Of a stretch of 49,011 nucleotides of DNA, positions 8,296 to 16,943 are shown piece by piece (position 1 is the first letter of the stretch; the number at the start of each line of letters is the position of its first letter). The notes under the pieces were generated by a model. The model was given only the letters and a program-made list of their open reading frames with translations. It was not told where the DNA came from and made no database searches. The stretch spans positions 1 to 49,011 of the forward strand of contig JAUSID010000228.1 in NCBI GenBank assembly GCA_030648295.1. The letters are read 5' to 3'. The stretch is from Opitutaceae bacterium (GTDB lineage Bacteria; Verrucomicrobiota; Verrucomicrobiia; Opitutales; Opitutaceae). Position numbers and translations under genes: made by a program.

Positions 8296-10776
8296 TCAGG
8301 GATCACGCAGCGCCCGCAACCGCTCCAGATTCCGTCGCGCCTCGGCATAATCGGGCTTCAGCGCCAGCGCGCGATCAAACTCACGCCGCGCCTCGTCCCA
8401 GTGTTCCTGCCGCGCATAGGCGACGCCGAGGTTGTGGTGCGACTCGGCGTCGTTAGGCGCCAGCCGGATCGCCTCCTTGAAGTGCGTCCCAGCCTCGGCC
8501 ACGCGATCGAGATCGAGCAGCGCATTCCCGAGCTTGTGGTGCGCATTGGCGTGGTTCGGCTCGAGCCTGAGCGCCATTTCGTAATGTTCGATCGACTCGG
8601 CAGCGCGGCGCGCGGCAGCCAGCGCATTGCCGATTCCATAATGCGCCTCGACGGATTTTGGATTCGCTGCGAGCACGCGCCGATACTCGGTTTCCGCTTC
8701 CTGCGTTCTTCCCGCCAGCAGCAATCCGCCGGCAAACGTCGTCCGGAACTCCGCGTCGTCGGGGCGCAGTCGCAGGGCTTCGCGGTAATGTCGGAACGCG
8801 TCGTCCGGGCGTTGCGCGCGGAGATACGCGGAGCCGAGATTGAAGTGCGCGTCCGCGTGTTCCGGCTGAACTTTCAACGTGGCCTCGTATCGCGCGATGG
8901 CTTCGTCCACCCGGCCGGTGCGGAAAAGAGCCACGCCATAGTTGTACTGGTATTGCGGCTCGGCGGGTTTCAGCCGCACCGCCTCTCCATAATGCGCCAG
9001 CGCTTCATCTGTGCGCCGCAGCTGGCCGAGCACAATGGCAAGGTTGTTGTGGGTTCGCGCTTCGTTCGGCATCAGTCGCAGCGAGAGCTGAAAACTGCGA
9101 ACGGCCTCCTCGAGCTGCCCCGCCTGCATTTGCGTGAGCCCGAGATTGTAGTGGTAGGTCGATTCATCGGGCCGCAGCCGAATCGACTCGGCGCGGTGGC
9201 GAAGCGCGAGATCGTGGCGGCCGACTTCCGCCCACGCTTCGGCCAGGCCCTCGTGCGCGCGCGGATTGTCCGGTCGCTTCGCGACCGTGTCGCTCCACAG
9301 GGCGAAATGGCTTCCGTAGTCGTGGTTGCGGCGGACGGTAAGAATGGCGAACGCGACCACCATCATGATTGCGAGGGCCATGGCCGTGCGTTGCCGGCGT
9401 GGGAGCAAACGTTCAACCAGCAACACCGCGCCCGCCAGCACGGCGGCGAGGGGCAAATACATCCGGTGCTCGACGATCATCTGGATGGTTCCCGGCGTGA
9501 GGGAGGTTGGCGCGAGGATGAGAAAAATTGCCGCGCCGAGGAAACCGGTCGTCCGCCACCCCGGACTTGCGGCCTGCCCCCGCGGTCCAAGCCCGGCAGC
9601 CGTGAGTCCCAGCAGAGGCAGGATGAGCGCCGCATAGGGGACGATATCGCCACTGCGCTGGACCCAGAATGTCCCGTATTCAAAGATTAGCGACGACGGC
9701 CACGCGGCCTGGGCGAGGTAATGCGCGAGCGCCTTGAATTGGGTCAGGCCGTACGCCCACCACGGCAGGCCGACGCCGAGCCCCACGGTGCCGCCCCGGT
9801 TTCCCCCCGTGCTGAACACGAGGAAAGCCAGTACCAGCCAGGTCGCCGCCAGCCCCGCATAATAGCGCCAGCGCCGGCGGAGGGCGGCACGAAATTGCCC
9901 GGCGCAAAAGGTGCGATCGTAGAGCAGCACGAGTAGCGGCGCCGTTGCCATGACCTCCTTGGTCGCCATGCCGAGCACGCACGCACCGACACTCGCGGCC
10001 AGCCAGGCGGCGGGCCTGGATCCCGTTTCGCGCTTGTCACGTAATACGTTAAAATCAGCCCGGGCGACGGGCCCGATCGATCTCCCGCGCGGTGCAATCG
10101 CGCCATCCGACTCCACGCCGCGGATGAAGGTGTAGAGCGTGAGCAGGTAAAAAAATCCCATCAACGACTCGGCGCGCTGGACGGTATAGGTCACGGCTTG
10201 GGTTTGCAGCGGGTGTAGCGCCCACCACGCGGCGATCACGAGCGCGATGCCGTCGCGACTCCGAGATGCCTGTAGCAGGGCATCTGCTTGCAGACGCCGT
10301 GGGATGTACTCGGAATCCGCCGCGGCGCCCGCCAGCGGACCCCCTGCGGCCGACGGATCGAATGGGTCACGGCCCGCTGATTGCCCGATCCCGGCTGATC
10401 TGGCGCTGAAATCGCGCCAGGTCCGCCGCACAATTCCAAAAAGCAGCAGGGCGTTCGCCGCATGGACGAGCCCATTGACGACGTGGTAACTCCAAACTGC
10501 CGTGCCGCTGATCGCGTAGTTCAACGCGAACGACAGATTCAGCAGCGGCCGGCCGCTGACGGTGAGACCGCCGTCGGCGTGGGGCAGCACCACGTCACTC
10601 AGCGGCCAGAGTTTCCGAATCGTGGAGTTGTCCGGGATCGCGAGTACGTCGTCATAAACGAAGGGCGCGTGGAGCGTGTTGCTGTACGCGAGGAGAGTCG
10701 CGACGACGAGGAGGACCGGCCCCACCCAAAGGAGCAACGTAGGCCGGTGGCCGGATGGCGCGGAAGACTCGTGCAT
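8296..10776 (-). CDS. multi-pass membrane protein with C-terminal TPR repeats (TMTC/DUF1736-like)
   Basis: An 826-residue protein with about ten hydrophobic segments in residues 20-490, then nine and a half TPR units of 34 residues to the end (for example ESTYHYNLGLTQMQAGQLEEAV). The N-terminal part has the protein O-mannosyltransferase-like layout seen in TMTC proteins: YDDVLAIPDN, SGRPLLNLSFALNY, YHVVNGLVHAANALLLF, and TYTVQRAESLMGFFYLL. A glycosyltransferase role is inferred only. I chose the ATG at 10776 because the open frame above it, up to 11367, translates repeat DNA into unnatural protein. Two loops carry repeat-like inserts in frame, at 10021-10056 and 10261-10312. Confidence 0.85.
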   Translation of the reverse strand: MHESSAPSGHRPTLLLWVGPVLLVVATLLAYSNTLHAPFVYDDVLAIPDNSTIRKLWPLSDVVLPHADGGLTVSGRPLLNLSFALNYAISGTAVWSYHVVNGLVHAANALLLFGIVRRTWRDFSARSAGIGQSAGRDPFDPSAAGGPLAGAAADSEYIPRRLQADALLQASRSRDGIALVIAAWWALHPLQTQAVTYTVQRAESLMGFFYLLTLYTFIRGVESDGAIAPRGRSIGPVARADFNVLRDKRETGSRPAAWLAASVGACVLGMATKEVMATAPLLVLLYDRTFCAGQFRAALRRRWRYYAGLAATWLVLAFLVFSTGGNRGGTVGLGVGLPWWAYGLTQFKALAHYLAQAAWPSSLIFEYGTFWVQRSGDIVPYAALILPLLGLTAAGLGPRGQAASPGWRTTGFLGAAIFLILAPTSLTPGTIQMIVEHRMYLPLAAVLAGAVLLVERLLPRRQRTAMALAIMMVVAFAILTVRRNHDYGSHFALWSDTVAKRPDNPRAHEGLAEAWAEVGRHDLALRHRAESIRLRPDESTYHYNLGLTQMQAGQLEEAVRSFQLSLRLMPNEARTHNNLAIVLGQLRRTDEALAHYGEAVRLKPAEPQYQYNYGVALFRTGRVDEAIARYEATLKVQPEHADAHFNLGSAYLRAQRPDDAFRHYREALRLRPDDAEFRTTFAGGLLLAGRTQEAETEYRRVLAANPKSVEAHYGIGNALAAARRAAESIEHYEMALRLEPNHANAHHKLGNALLDLDRVAEAGTHFKEAIRLAPNDAESHHNLGVAYARQEHWDEARREFDRALALKPDYAEARRNLERLRALRDP
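10261..10312. repeat. palindromic repeat inside the TPR membrane-protein gene
   Basis: CCGAG and CTCGG bound a stretch whose centre is the near-palindrome GCATCTGC-TT-GCAGACGC. Its translation (EYIPRRLQADALLQASRSRD) falls in a hydrophilic loop between two membrane segments and does not look like the rest of the family domain. It resembles the in-frame repeat in the SUI1-like gene. Confidence 0.5.
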
Positions 10777-10863
10777 CTGCCCTAGGTTGTGTCGCCGCGG
10801 CGGGCAGGTGCAAGCGAGCGGCCCCAGCCAGACGAACCGCAAATAGACCCCCAACTTCTTCAC

Positions 10864-10890
10864 CGCGAATGGACGCGAATGGACGCGAAT
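10864..10890. repeat. CGCGAATGGA tandem repeat
   Basis: Three copies of CGCGAAT spaced by GGA (10-nt period) occur 88 bases upstream of the TPR-protein start. Diverged relatives are at 19681-19709 and, inverted, at 19801-19830. Confidence 0.85.
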
Positions 10891-11300
10891 CAAGACCAGA
10901 CGAGGCAAGGTGGCGGGCCGACGCGTTAATATGGCGCGGTTTTTGCGCGGCGAGGAGGAAGGCTCAGGGCTTTCGATGCGGGCAACCGGGCACATTCGAT
11001 CGGATGGTGTTTTGCGCGTCTCCGTTGAACGAAAGTACTCTGTCTCCAAAAACTCACGACGTACAAAGATGGGTGATTTCCGAGGAAAGGGACCGCCGCC
11101 GCCGGACCCTGTCGCAAAATCGCAAATACATGGCTTGCGGGAATATTGAGCTCCAAAACAGAAGTTCACTCGTCCGCCCTGCGGACGGCTTCGGAAGCGG
11201 GATCGGCCATGATTTCCGAGGAGAGATTTGACGTTGCGGCGGCGAATTACCACGCCGGGCTCGGCAAGCAAAATCAGCGGGAAAAATTCACGACTTCCTG

Positions 11301-11381
11301 ACCACAAACCGATTGACGAACCATGCGGCGACTCCCATGGGTTGTGGTCGCCGCACCCACGGACCACATCCTGTTGTGGTC
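11301..11381. promoter_or_regulatory. GACCACA / TGTGGTC operator-like inverted repeats upstream of nrdB
   Basis: The 7-mer GACCACA occurs near 11300 and at 11362, and its complement TGTGGTC near 11345 and at 11375-11381; 11362-11381 forms GACCACA-N6-TGTGGTC. An 8-bp hairpin (GCGGCGAC with GTCGCCGC, 11325-11354) overlaps the cluster. The spacing and symmetry suggest a dimeric regulator, 120-200 bases before nrdB. The words do not match the NrdR box I know. Confidence 0.5.
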
Positions 11382-11427
11382 AGTAACGCGTCAATAACTG
11401 GTAGCAACTTTGGTTCGCTCTCGGGCT

Positions 11428-11452
11428 TTTCACCCCAAAAAAGCCCGGTTCG
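11428..11452. promoter_or_regulatory. hairpin in the nrdB leader
   Basis: CGGGCTTTT pairs with AAAAGCCCG across an 8-base loop, 9 bp perfect, about 55 bases before the nrdB start. No T-run follows, so it could be a leader hairpin or mRNA stabiliser more than a terminator. Boundaries are approximate to a base or two. Confidence 0.4.
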
Positions 11453-11503
11453 CCTCCCACATTCTCCGTTCCCTTCGTTCCCGTAGTCGTTCCCGCAGCT
11501 CAC

Positions 11504-12589
11504 ATGCAAAAAACGTTTCAGGTCGGTGCCAAGACGTTCGTTCTCGATCAAGCCAAAGCCGAAGCCGCTTTCGCCGCCAAAAAGGTCATCAACGGTCGCG
11601 AGACCATGACGTTCAACCTTCTCCCGCTGAAATACCAGTGGGCGTACGATTTGTATCGCACGATGAAGGCCAACCACTGGGAGCCGGAGGACATCCCGAT
11701 GGGCAAGGACATCGAGCAGTGGCGCGACGAGAAGGTCGTGTCCGATGTCGAGCGCTGGATCATCCGGATGGGCATCGGGTACTTCTCCGCCGCCGAAGGC
11801 ATCGTCGGCGACAACATCCAGCATGTGGTCCGCGAACTCGTCACCGCGCCCGAGCTCAAGCTCATCCTCGGCCGGCACGCGCACGAGGAGAACATCCACG
11901 CCGACTCGCTGCTGTACATGATCGCGTCGCTCGGGATCAATCCGCACGAGTGCGAGGCGATGTTCGAGGACGTGCCGACGATCGTGCGCAAGAATGAATT
12001 CGTCACCCGCATTTCCCGTGCGTTGCGACGTGACCTCGATCTCACGCAGCCCGAAAACAAGAAGCTGCTCGCCAAGAACATTTTTGTCTTCGGTCAGTGC
12101 ATGGAGGGCACGCAGTTCTACGGGCTGTTCGGCATGGTGCTCTCGCTCTACCGGCAGAACAAGTTTCCCGGCATCGGCCAGATGTTCCGCTATACCCTCC
12201 GCGACGAGTCCAACCACATCGAGGTGTTCCGGAATCTCTTCATGGATTTGGTGGACGAGAATCGCGAAATCTGGACGACCGAGTTCAAGGAGGAACTGCG
12301 CGAGCTCATGCGCGAGGCGATCCAGCTGGAAAAGGAGTTCATCCGCGACTGCCTGCCGGTGAATTCGATCGGGCTCAGCGCCGATGACTTTTTGACCTAC
12401 ATCGATTTCATCGCCGACCGCCGGCTCGAGAGCTGCGGTCTGGCCCCTCTGTCGCCGGGCGTGAAGAACCCGCTGCCGTGGCTGGCCGAGATGATGGACA
12501 TCAAGAAGGAGCAGAACTTCTTCGAGGGCCGCGTCACCGAATACCAGAAGTCGTCCTCGCTGAACGTCGCCCGCGACGACGAGCTCTAA
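11504..12589 (+). CDS. nrdB: ribonucleotide reductase small subunit (R2), class Ic-like, Leu at radical position
   Basis: A 361-residue ferritin-fold R2 subunit. It would hold the metal cofactor that starts radical chemistry in NrdA, making deoxyribonucleotides aerobically. Ligands are visible: E98 (SAAEGIVGDN), E129 and H132 (HEENIHADSLLYM), E201 (CMEGTQFYG), E235 and H238 (RDESNHIE). Against the Chlamydia R2 (recalled, ungapped nearby) the first ligand is Glu as in class Ic, and the residue matching E. coli Tyr122 and Chlamydia Phe127 is Leu136. A tyrosyl radical there is therefore impossible, and a metal-based oxidant (Mn/Fe type) is inferred. The C-terminal EYQ...SSLNV region keeps Tyr347 for radical transfer. 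nrdA follows by 237 bases. Confidence 0.95.
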   Translation: MQKTFQVGAKTFVLDQAKAEAAFAAKKVINGRETMTFNLLPLKYQWAYDLYRTMKANHWEPEDIPMGKDIEQWRDEKVVSDVERWIIRMGIGYFSAAEGIVGDNIQHVVRELVTAPELKLILGRHAHEENIHADSLLYMIASLGINPHECEAMFEDVPTIVRKNEFVTRISRALRRDLDLTQPENKKLLAKNIFVFGQCMEGTQFYGLFGMVLSLYRQNKFPGIGQMFRYTLRDESNHIEVFRNLFMDLVDENREIWTTEFKEELRELMREAIQLEKEFIRDCLPVNSIGLSADDFLTYIDFIADRRLESCGLAPLSPGVKNPLPWLAEMMDIKKEQNFFEGRVTEYQKSSSLNVARDDEL

Positions 12590-12750
12590 GCAGACGGCCG
12601 GCGACACGCTCCGAATCGCAGAAGAGTGCTCCGCGGTGAACCGCGTTTTCCAACCCGTTTAACTTCTGCCATGTTCCACGCGCACCGCCGCCCCCGCGGT
12701 TGATGCATTCCCGACCTTTCCGCCCACACGCGTTTCCCTCCGGTTCGACC

Positions 12751-12784
12751 AATCCGCGATCCGCAATCCGAAATCCGCAATTCA
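12751..12784. repeat. AATCCGC/AATCCGA heptamer repeat between nrdB and nrdA
   Basis: Four to five 7-nt units (AATCCGC, GATCCGC, AATCCGA, AATCCGC) lie just upstream of nrdA. Matching words sit at 19611-19630 and, more AT-rich, inside the SUI1 gene. The rest of the 237-base gap shows nothing clear. Confidence 0.85.
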
Positions 12785-12826
12785 CTTCCTCTTCAGCTCA
12801 AACCGCCCCCCCCTCCCGTCCCACCC

Positions 12827-15800
12827 ATGAGCAATCCTCCGTCCCTCGCCCACGACCTCGCGCTCAAACGCACCGTCCACACGCCTGTCGATCAGAAACC
12901 CCATTACGCCTGGCGCGACGTCCTCACCGGCGAAACCATCGAGCTTCCGGCGATCATCCTGCTCTGTCCGCACGGCGAGGAACGGTTCGCGCTCAGCGAG
13001 GTCGCCGACACGCTCGGCAAGGCGCTGACGAACGTGCATCTCGCCAAGGGGGAGAAGGACATTTTCAACGACACCAACCGGAACTGGGTCGCCGGCATCT
13101 GCCGCGAGGTCGCGGCCAACCTGCGGGCGCTTGCGCGCAAGCAGTCGCCGCTGCGCATTTCGCTGAACGATCTCTACGAGTTGATCGAGAAGACGCTCGT
13201 CGACAACAACGCGTACTTCGTGGCGAAGAGCCTGCTCATGAATCGCGCCCGCAAAATCGCGGTCGACCGCGATGCCGCCGCGCAATCCACCCTGCGCGTC
13301 ATCCGTCGCAACAACCAGGTCGTTCCCTGGAGCGAACAGAAGGTCGAAATTGCCGTGCGCAAGACGTTCCTGTCGCTGCAGCGCGACTCGGCGCCGGCCA
13401 TCGCCATCACGCGCACCGTCTCCGAGCGCGTGCACTCGTCGAAGCAGTCGTTCGTCCACATCGAGGAAATCCAGGACATGGTGCAGGAGGAGCTGATGAA
13501 GGCGGGCCACTACAAGGTGGCCGAGGCCTACATCCTCTTCCGCGCCCAACGGGCCGCCGCGCGTGACGCCGGTTTCGAAACCGCGGTGACGGAAAACACC
13601 GACGTCGCCGTCGCGCCGGTCCTGGCTCCCGGCCAGGCCTCGCTCATCGTGGTCAAGAAGGCCGACGGCACGAATTCGTTCTGGGATGGCGCCGACCTGC
13701 GGAAGCGGATCGAATTTGCCCGCATCAACCTCGAACTCTGCCTGTCGAACGACGAAATCGAAACGGAGCTTCGTCGCTCGATCTACGACCAGATTTCGCA
13801 AAAGGATCTCGACGCGACGATCATCCTCAACTCGAAGACGCTGATCGAGCGCGATGCCGACTTTGCGAAATTCGCCGGCCGGATCCAGCTGACCTACATC
13901 TACGAGGAGGTGCTCGGCTGGGACATCATGTGCGACGGGATCGGCGCGTTGAAGACGGCGCATCAGCGCGCCTTCCGGAAATACCTCGAGCACGGCGTTG
14001 CGATCCAGCGGCTGAATCCGCGGCTGCTCGACTACGATCTGGCGAAGCTCGGTGCCGCACTCGATCCGTCGTCGGACCTCGAGTTCGACTTCCTCGGCAT
14101 CCAGACGCTCTTCGATCGGTACCTGATCATCGACAAGACGCGCAAGCCGTCGCGCCGGATCGAGACGCCGCAGTTCTTCTGGATGCGCGTGGCCATGGGC
14201 CTGATGCTCGACGAGAAGGGCGACCGCGAGTCCTACGTCACCGGCCTCTATGAGTTGTACAAGTCGCGCCGGTTCTGCAGCAGCACGCCGACGCTGTTCA
14301 ACTCGGGGACGCTGCATTCGCAGCTGTCATCCTGCTATCTCTACTACGTCGATGATTCGCTCGAGAGCATCATGTTGCGCGGCATCGCCGACAACGCGTT
14401 CCTCGCCAAGTGGGCGGGTGGGCTCGGCGGCTCGTGGACGGCGGTGCGCGGCACCGGTGCGCACATCCAGGGCACGAACGGCGAGAGCCAGGGCGTGATC
14501 CCGTTCCTCAAGCTCCACAACGATCAGCTCGTGGCGGTGAACCAGGGCGGCAAGCGCAAGGGCTCCGGCTGCGCGTATCTGGAAACCTGGCACAATGACA
14601 TCTTCGAGTTTCTCGAGCTGCGCAAGAACACGGGCGACGACCGCCGCCGCACGCACGACATGAACACGGCGAACTGGATTCCCGACCTGTTCATGAAGCG
14701 GATGGAGGCGCGCCAGCACTGGACGCTTTTCCGTTCGAACCAGGTCAAGGATCTCCATGAGCTGTACGGTGTCGCTTTCGAGCAGCGTTACCTTGAATAC
14801 GAGAAGCTCGCGGACGAGGGGAAGATCGTGGGCCAGAAGATCGAGGCGCTGGAACTCTGGAAGAAAATGCTCTCGATGCTCTTCGAGACGGGGCATCCGT
14901 GGATCACGTTCAAGGACGCGTGCAACCTGCGTTCGCCGCAGGATCACGTCGGCGTCATCCACTCGTCGAATCTCTGCACCGAGATCACGCTCAACACGTC
15001 CAACGACGAGACCGCGGTGTGCAATCTGGGCTCGGTGATTCTCGAGACGCACCTGAAGCCCGACGGCTCACTCGATCACGCCAAGCTCCGCGACACGATT
15101 CAGATCGCGGTCCGCGCGCTCGACAACGTGATCGACATCAACTTCTACCCGACGATCGCGGCGAAGACCTCGAACCTGCGGCACCGGCCGATCGGGCTCG
15201 GAGTGATGGGGCTTGCGCACTCGCTGTACCTGCGCGGCCACGCGTTCGCCTCGCCGGAGGCGGTCGAGTTCAACGACGAGGCGATGGAGGCGATTGCGTA
15301 CTACGCGTACGAGGCCAGCTCCGATTTGGCGGCCGAACGCGGCGCGTACTCGAGTTACAAGGGCTCGAAATGGGACCGCGGGCTGCTGCCCCAGGACACG
15401 CTCGACCTGCTGGAGAAGGAGCGGGGAGTGCCGGTTGAGGTTCCGCGCGGCGGCCGGATGGATTGGACGCCGGTGCGCGCCAAGATCGCGAAGCACGGCA
15501 TGCGGAATTCCAACTGCCTCGCCATCGCACCGACCGCGACGATCTCGAACATCACCGCGACTTCGCCCTGCATCGAGCCCACGTACAAGAATCTGTTCGT
15601 GAAATCAAATCTCTCGGGCGAGTTCATCGTCCTGAATCCATTCCTGGTGAAGGACCTCAAGGCGCGCGGGCTGTGGGATCAGGACATGATCGACAACCTG
15701 AAGTACTTCGACGGCGAGTTGAAGGACATCGAGCGGATCCCCGCCGACCTGAAGGCAAAGTACCTCACCGCGTTCGATATCGACCAGAAGTGGATCGTCG

Positions 15801-16153
15801 ACGCGGCGGCGCGGCGGCAGAAGTGGATCGATCAGGCGCAGTCGGTGAACCTCTGGATCAAGACGCCTGACCTGAAGACGCTCTCGCACATGTATCGGCA
15901 GGCCTGGCACGTCGGGCTCAAGACGACGTACTACCTGCGGTCGCTGGGCGCCTCGAACATCGAGAAGGCGACGGTATCGGTGAAGAAGGAGGTGCGCGGC
16001 GCGGTGAAGGAAGGGGCCGACGGCGGCCAGAACAGTGGCGACGCGGGTGGCTCCCACGCGCCGAAGCTGAAAAGCGTTTACACCGAGGCCGAAAAGACTG
16101 CGTGCTCAATTGAAGCAATGAAGAACGGCGGGACATGCGAGGCATGCCAGTGA
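12827..16153 (+). CDS. nrdA: ribonucleotide reductase large subunit (R1), multi-cone class Ic type
   Basis: A 1108-residue catalytic subunit that reduces ribonucleoside diphosphates. The N-terminus has a degenerate ATP-cone-like block (about 30-140), a canonical ATP cone (about 158-245: IRRNNQVVPWSEQKVEIAV), and a third cone-like block to about 345, before the ten-strand barrel. Redox cysteines C503 (SQLSSCYLYY) and C732 (AVCNLGS), the thiyl C717 with N715 and E719 (NLCTEITLN), the substrate motif PTATISNITATSPCIEP, and the C-terminal CEACQ pair (C1104, C1107) are all present. Length and cone layout match Chlamydia NrdA, not the 760-residue E. coli form. The ATG follows a pyrimidine-rich leader without a clear Shine-Dalgarno sequence. 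Confidence 0.96.
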   Translation: MSNPPSLAHDLALKRTVHTPVDQKPHYAWRDVLTGETIELPAIILLCPHGEERFALSEVADTLGKALTNVHLAKGEKDIFNDTNRNWVAGICREVAANLRALARKQSPLRISLNDLYELIEKTLVDNNAYFVAKSLLMNRARKIAVDRDAAAQSTLRVIRRNNQVVPWSEQKVEIAVRKTFLSLQRDSAPAIAITRTVSERVHSSKQSFVHIEEIQDMVQEELMKAGHYKVAEAYILFRAQRAAARDAGFETAVTENTDVAVAPVLAPGQASLIVVKKADGTNSFWDGADLRKRIEFARINLELCLSNDEIETELRRSIYDQISQKDLDATIILNSKTLIERDADFAKFAGRIQLTYIYEEVLGWDIMCDGIGALKTAHQRAFRKYLEHGVAIQRLNPRLLDYDLAKLGAALDPSSDLEFDFLGIQTLFDRYLIIDKTRKPSRRIETPQFFWMRVAMGLMLDEKGDRESYVTGLYELYKSRRFCSSTPTLFNSGTLHSQLSSCYLYYVDDSLESIMLRGIADNAFLAKWAGGLGGSWTAVRGTGAHIQGTNGESQGVIPFLKLHNDQLVAVNQGGKRKGSGCAYLETWHNDIFEFLELRKNTGDDRRRTHDMNTANWIPDLFMKRMEARQHWTLFRSNQVKDLHELYGVAFEQRYLEYEKLADEGKIVGQKIEALELWKKMLSMLFETGHPWITFKDACNLRSPQDHVGVIHSSNLCTEITLNTSNDETAVCNLGSVILETHLKPDGSLDHAKLRDTIQIAVRALDNVIDINFYPTIAAKTSNLRHRPIGLGVMGLAHSLYLRGHAFASPEAVEFNDEAMEAIAYYAYEASSDLAAERGAYSSYKGSKWDRGLLPQDTLDLLEKERGVPVEVPRGGRMDWTPVRAKIAKHGMRNSNCLAIAPTATISNITATSPCIEPTYKNLFVKSNLSGEFIVLNPFLVKDLKARGLWDQDMIDNLKYFDGELKDIERIPADLKAKYLTAFDIDQKWIVDAAARRQKWIDQAQSVNLWIKTPDLKTLSHMYRQAWHVGLKTTYYLRSLGASNIEKATVSVKKEVRGAVKEGADGGQNSGDAGGSHAPKLKSVYTEAEKTACSIEAMKNGGTCEACQ

Positions 16154-16159
16154 GTTGGT

Positions 16160-16197
16160 AAGATACGGCGCGTTATGTTAAACGCGCCATATCTTTT
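16160..16197 (+). terminator. terminator-like hairpin after nrdA
   Basis: AAGATA-C-GGCGCGTT pairs with AACGCGCC-A-TATCTT (one mismatch), followed by TT, starting 7 bases after the nrdA stop. It may end the nrdBA transcript and isolate the next gene, which starts at 16204. Confidence 0.65.
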
Positions 16198-16203
16198 GAC
16201 GCC

Positions 16204-16719
16204 ATGAAACCTCCGCGATGCGTCATAATCGCCGGGCCAAATGGCGCGGGCAAGACAACGTTTGCGACTGATTTCCTCCCGCGCGAGCGCGGCATTCGAA
16301 ATTTCGTCAATGCCGACCTGATTGCTGCAGGCCTTTCACCACTGGCGCCGCATTTGGCGCATCCGGCCGCAGCTCGACTTTTCCTGCGCGAAATTGACCG
16401 ATTCGTCGCTGCTCGTGAGGATTTCGGATTCGAATCCACGCTCAGTGGGCAGACATATGCGGGTCGGATTCGCAACTGGAGGGAAGGAGGTTATCGCGTG
16501 GAGATCGTATTCTTGTGGCTCCCATCACCCGAACTGGCGAAGTCGCGCGTTTCCGCTCGCGTTCGCCAAGGCGGACACGATGTCCCGGCCGAAGACATCG
16601 CCCGCCGCTACGAGCGCGGTTGGAGAAATTTCCAGCAAATTTACGCGGGACTTGCAGACGCGTGGAGCGTGTTCGATAATTCCGTTCTACCAATTCGTCT
16701 CCTGAAGCAATTTCCATGA
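16204..16719 (+). CDS. zeta-toxin-like P-loop kinase
   Basis: A 171-residue single-domain NTPase. Walker A is GPNGAGKTT at residues 11-19; FVNADLIAAGLSP and FESTLSG match the substrate-binding and acidic motifs of the zeta-toxin/AAA_33 family, whose best-known members phosphorylate UDP-N-acetylglucosamine. Arg-rich helices (SRVSARVRQGGHDVPAEDIARRYERGW) fit the lid. It is the first gene of an apparent accessory block and overlaps the next small gene by 4 bases (ATGA), so the two are probably co-translated. Whether it is toxic or only a kinase cannot be told. No epsilon-type antitoxin is present, but the overlapping small protein may fill that place. Confidence 0.85.
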   Translation: MKPPRCVIIAGPNGAGKTTFATDFLPRERGIRNFVNADLIAAGLSPLAPHLAHPAAARLFLREIDRFVAAREDFGFESTLSGQTYAGRIRNWREGGYRVEIVFLWLPSPELAKSRVSARVRQGGHDVPAEDIARRYERGWRNFQQIYAGLADAWSVFDNSVLPIRLLKQFP

Positions 16720-16907
16720 AGCGACCCGACGCGGATACACCCTTGCCGGTTGCCGCCGCCCGATCACTGCGTCGGGCGGCAAAAAGCGCCCGTCAGCGGG
16801 CCATCGAGACGAATGTTCCGCTGGCGATGTGGAAGGATGGAAGAGTGGTGCACGTGCAACCGGGCAGGCGCCGCCCAAAAACCGCCGGGTCGCCGCGCGC
16901 GGCTTAA
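16716..16907 (+). CDS. small basic protein, putative partner of the zeta-like kinase
   Basis: A 63-residue Arg/Lys/Ala-rich protein whose ATG overlaps the TGA of the kinase gene. Visible features are a basic helix (AAARSLRRAAKSARQRAIET) and a strand-like segment, NVPLAMWKDGRVVHVQPG. Short proteins ending in 'W.DG.VV...P' beside zeta-like kinases are familiar to me but unnamed, so the antitoxin or accessory role is an inference from position. It is cytosolic, with no signal peptide. The tail (RRRPKTAGSPRAA) is low-complexity. Confidence 0.7.
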   Translation: MKRPDADTPLPVAAARSLRRAAKSARQRAIETNVPLAMWKDGRVVHVQPGRRRPKTAGSPRAA

Positions 16908-16943
16908 GAAGGAGCGCATTTATGGGAGGCCGGACGTTCAGGA

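Larger units (their letters stand above)
10777..11503. other. 727-base divergent region upstream of nrdB
   Basis: No gene is supported here. The region holds the CGCGAAT repeat at 10864-10890, a 350-base unique stretch, and a cluster of inverted repeats at 11300-11450 described separately. Open frames in it either run out of the TPR gene backwards or encode Arg/Ser-rich nonsense. Promoters for both flanking genes must lie here. Confidence 0.7.

Noticed and set aside
8269-9690. 473-codon plus-strand frame
   Set aside because: Antisense of the TPR repeats and shows their periodicity in a nonsense frame.
11362-11381. NrdR box
   Set aside because: GACCACA-N6-TGTGGTC does not match the ACACTATATAGTGT-like NrdR consensus, so it was kept only as an unnamed operator-like site.
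11128-11503. cobalamin riboswitch upstream of nrdB
   Set aside because: No B12-box-like conserved word was found, and a class I enzyme does not need cobalamin.
12782-14317. 511-codon frame on the reverse strand
   Set aside because: Antisense of nrdA; open because of the GC-rich third positions.
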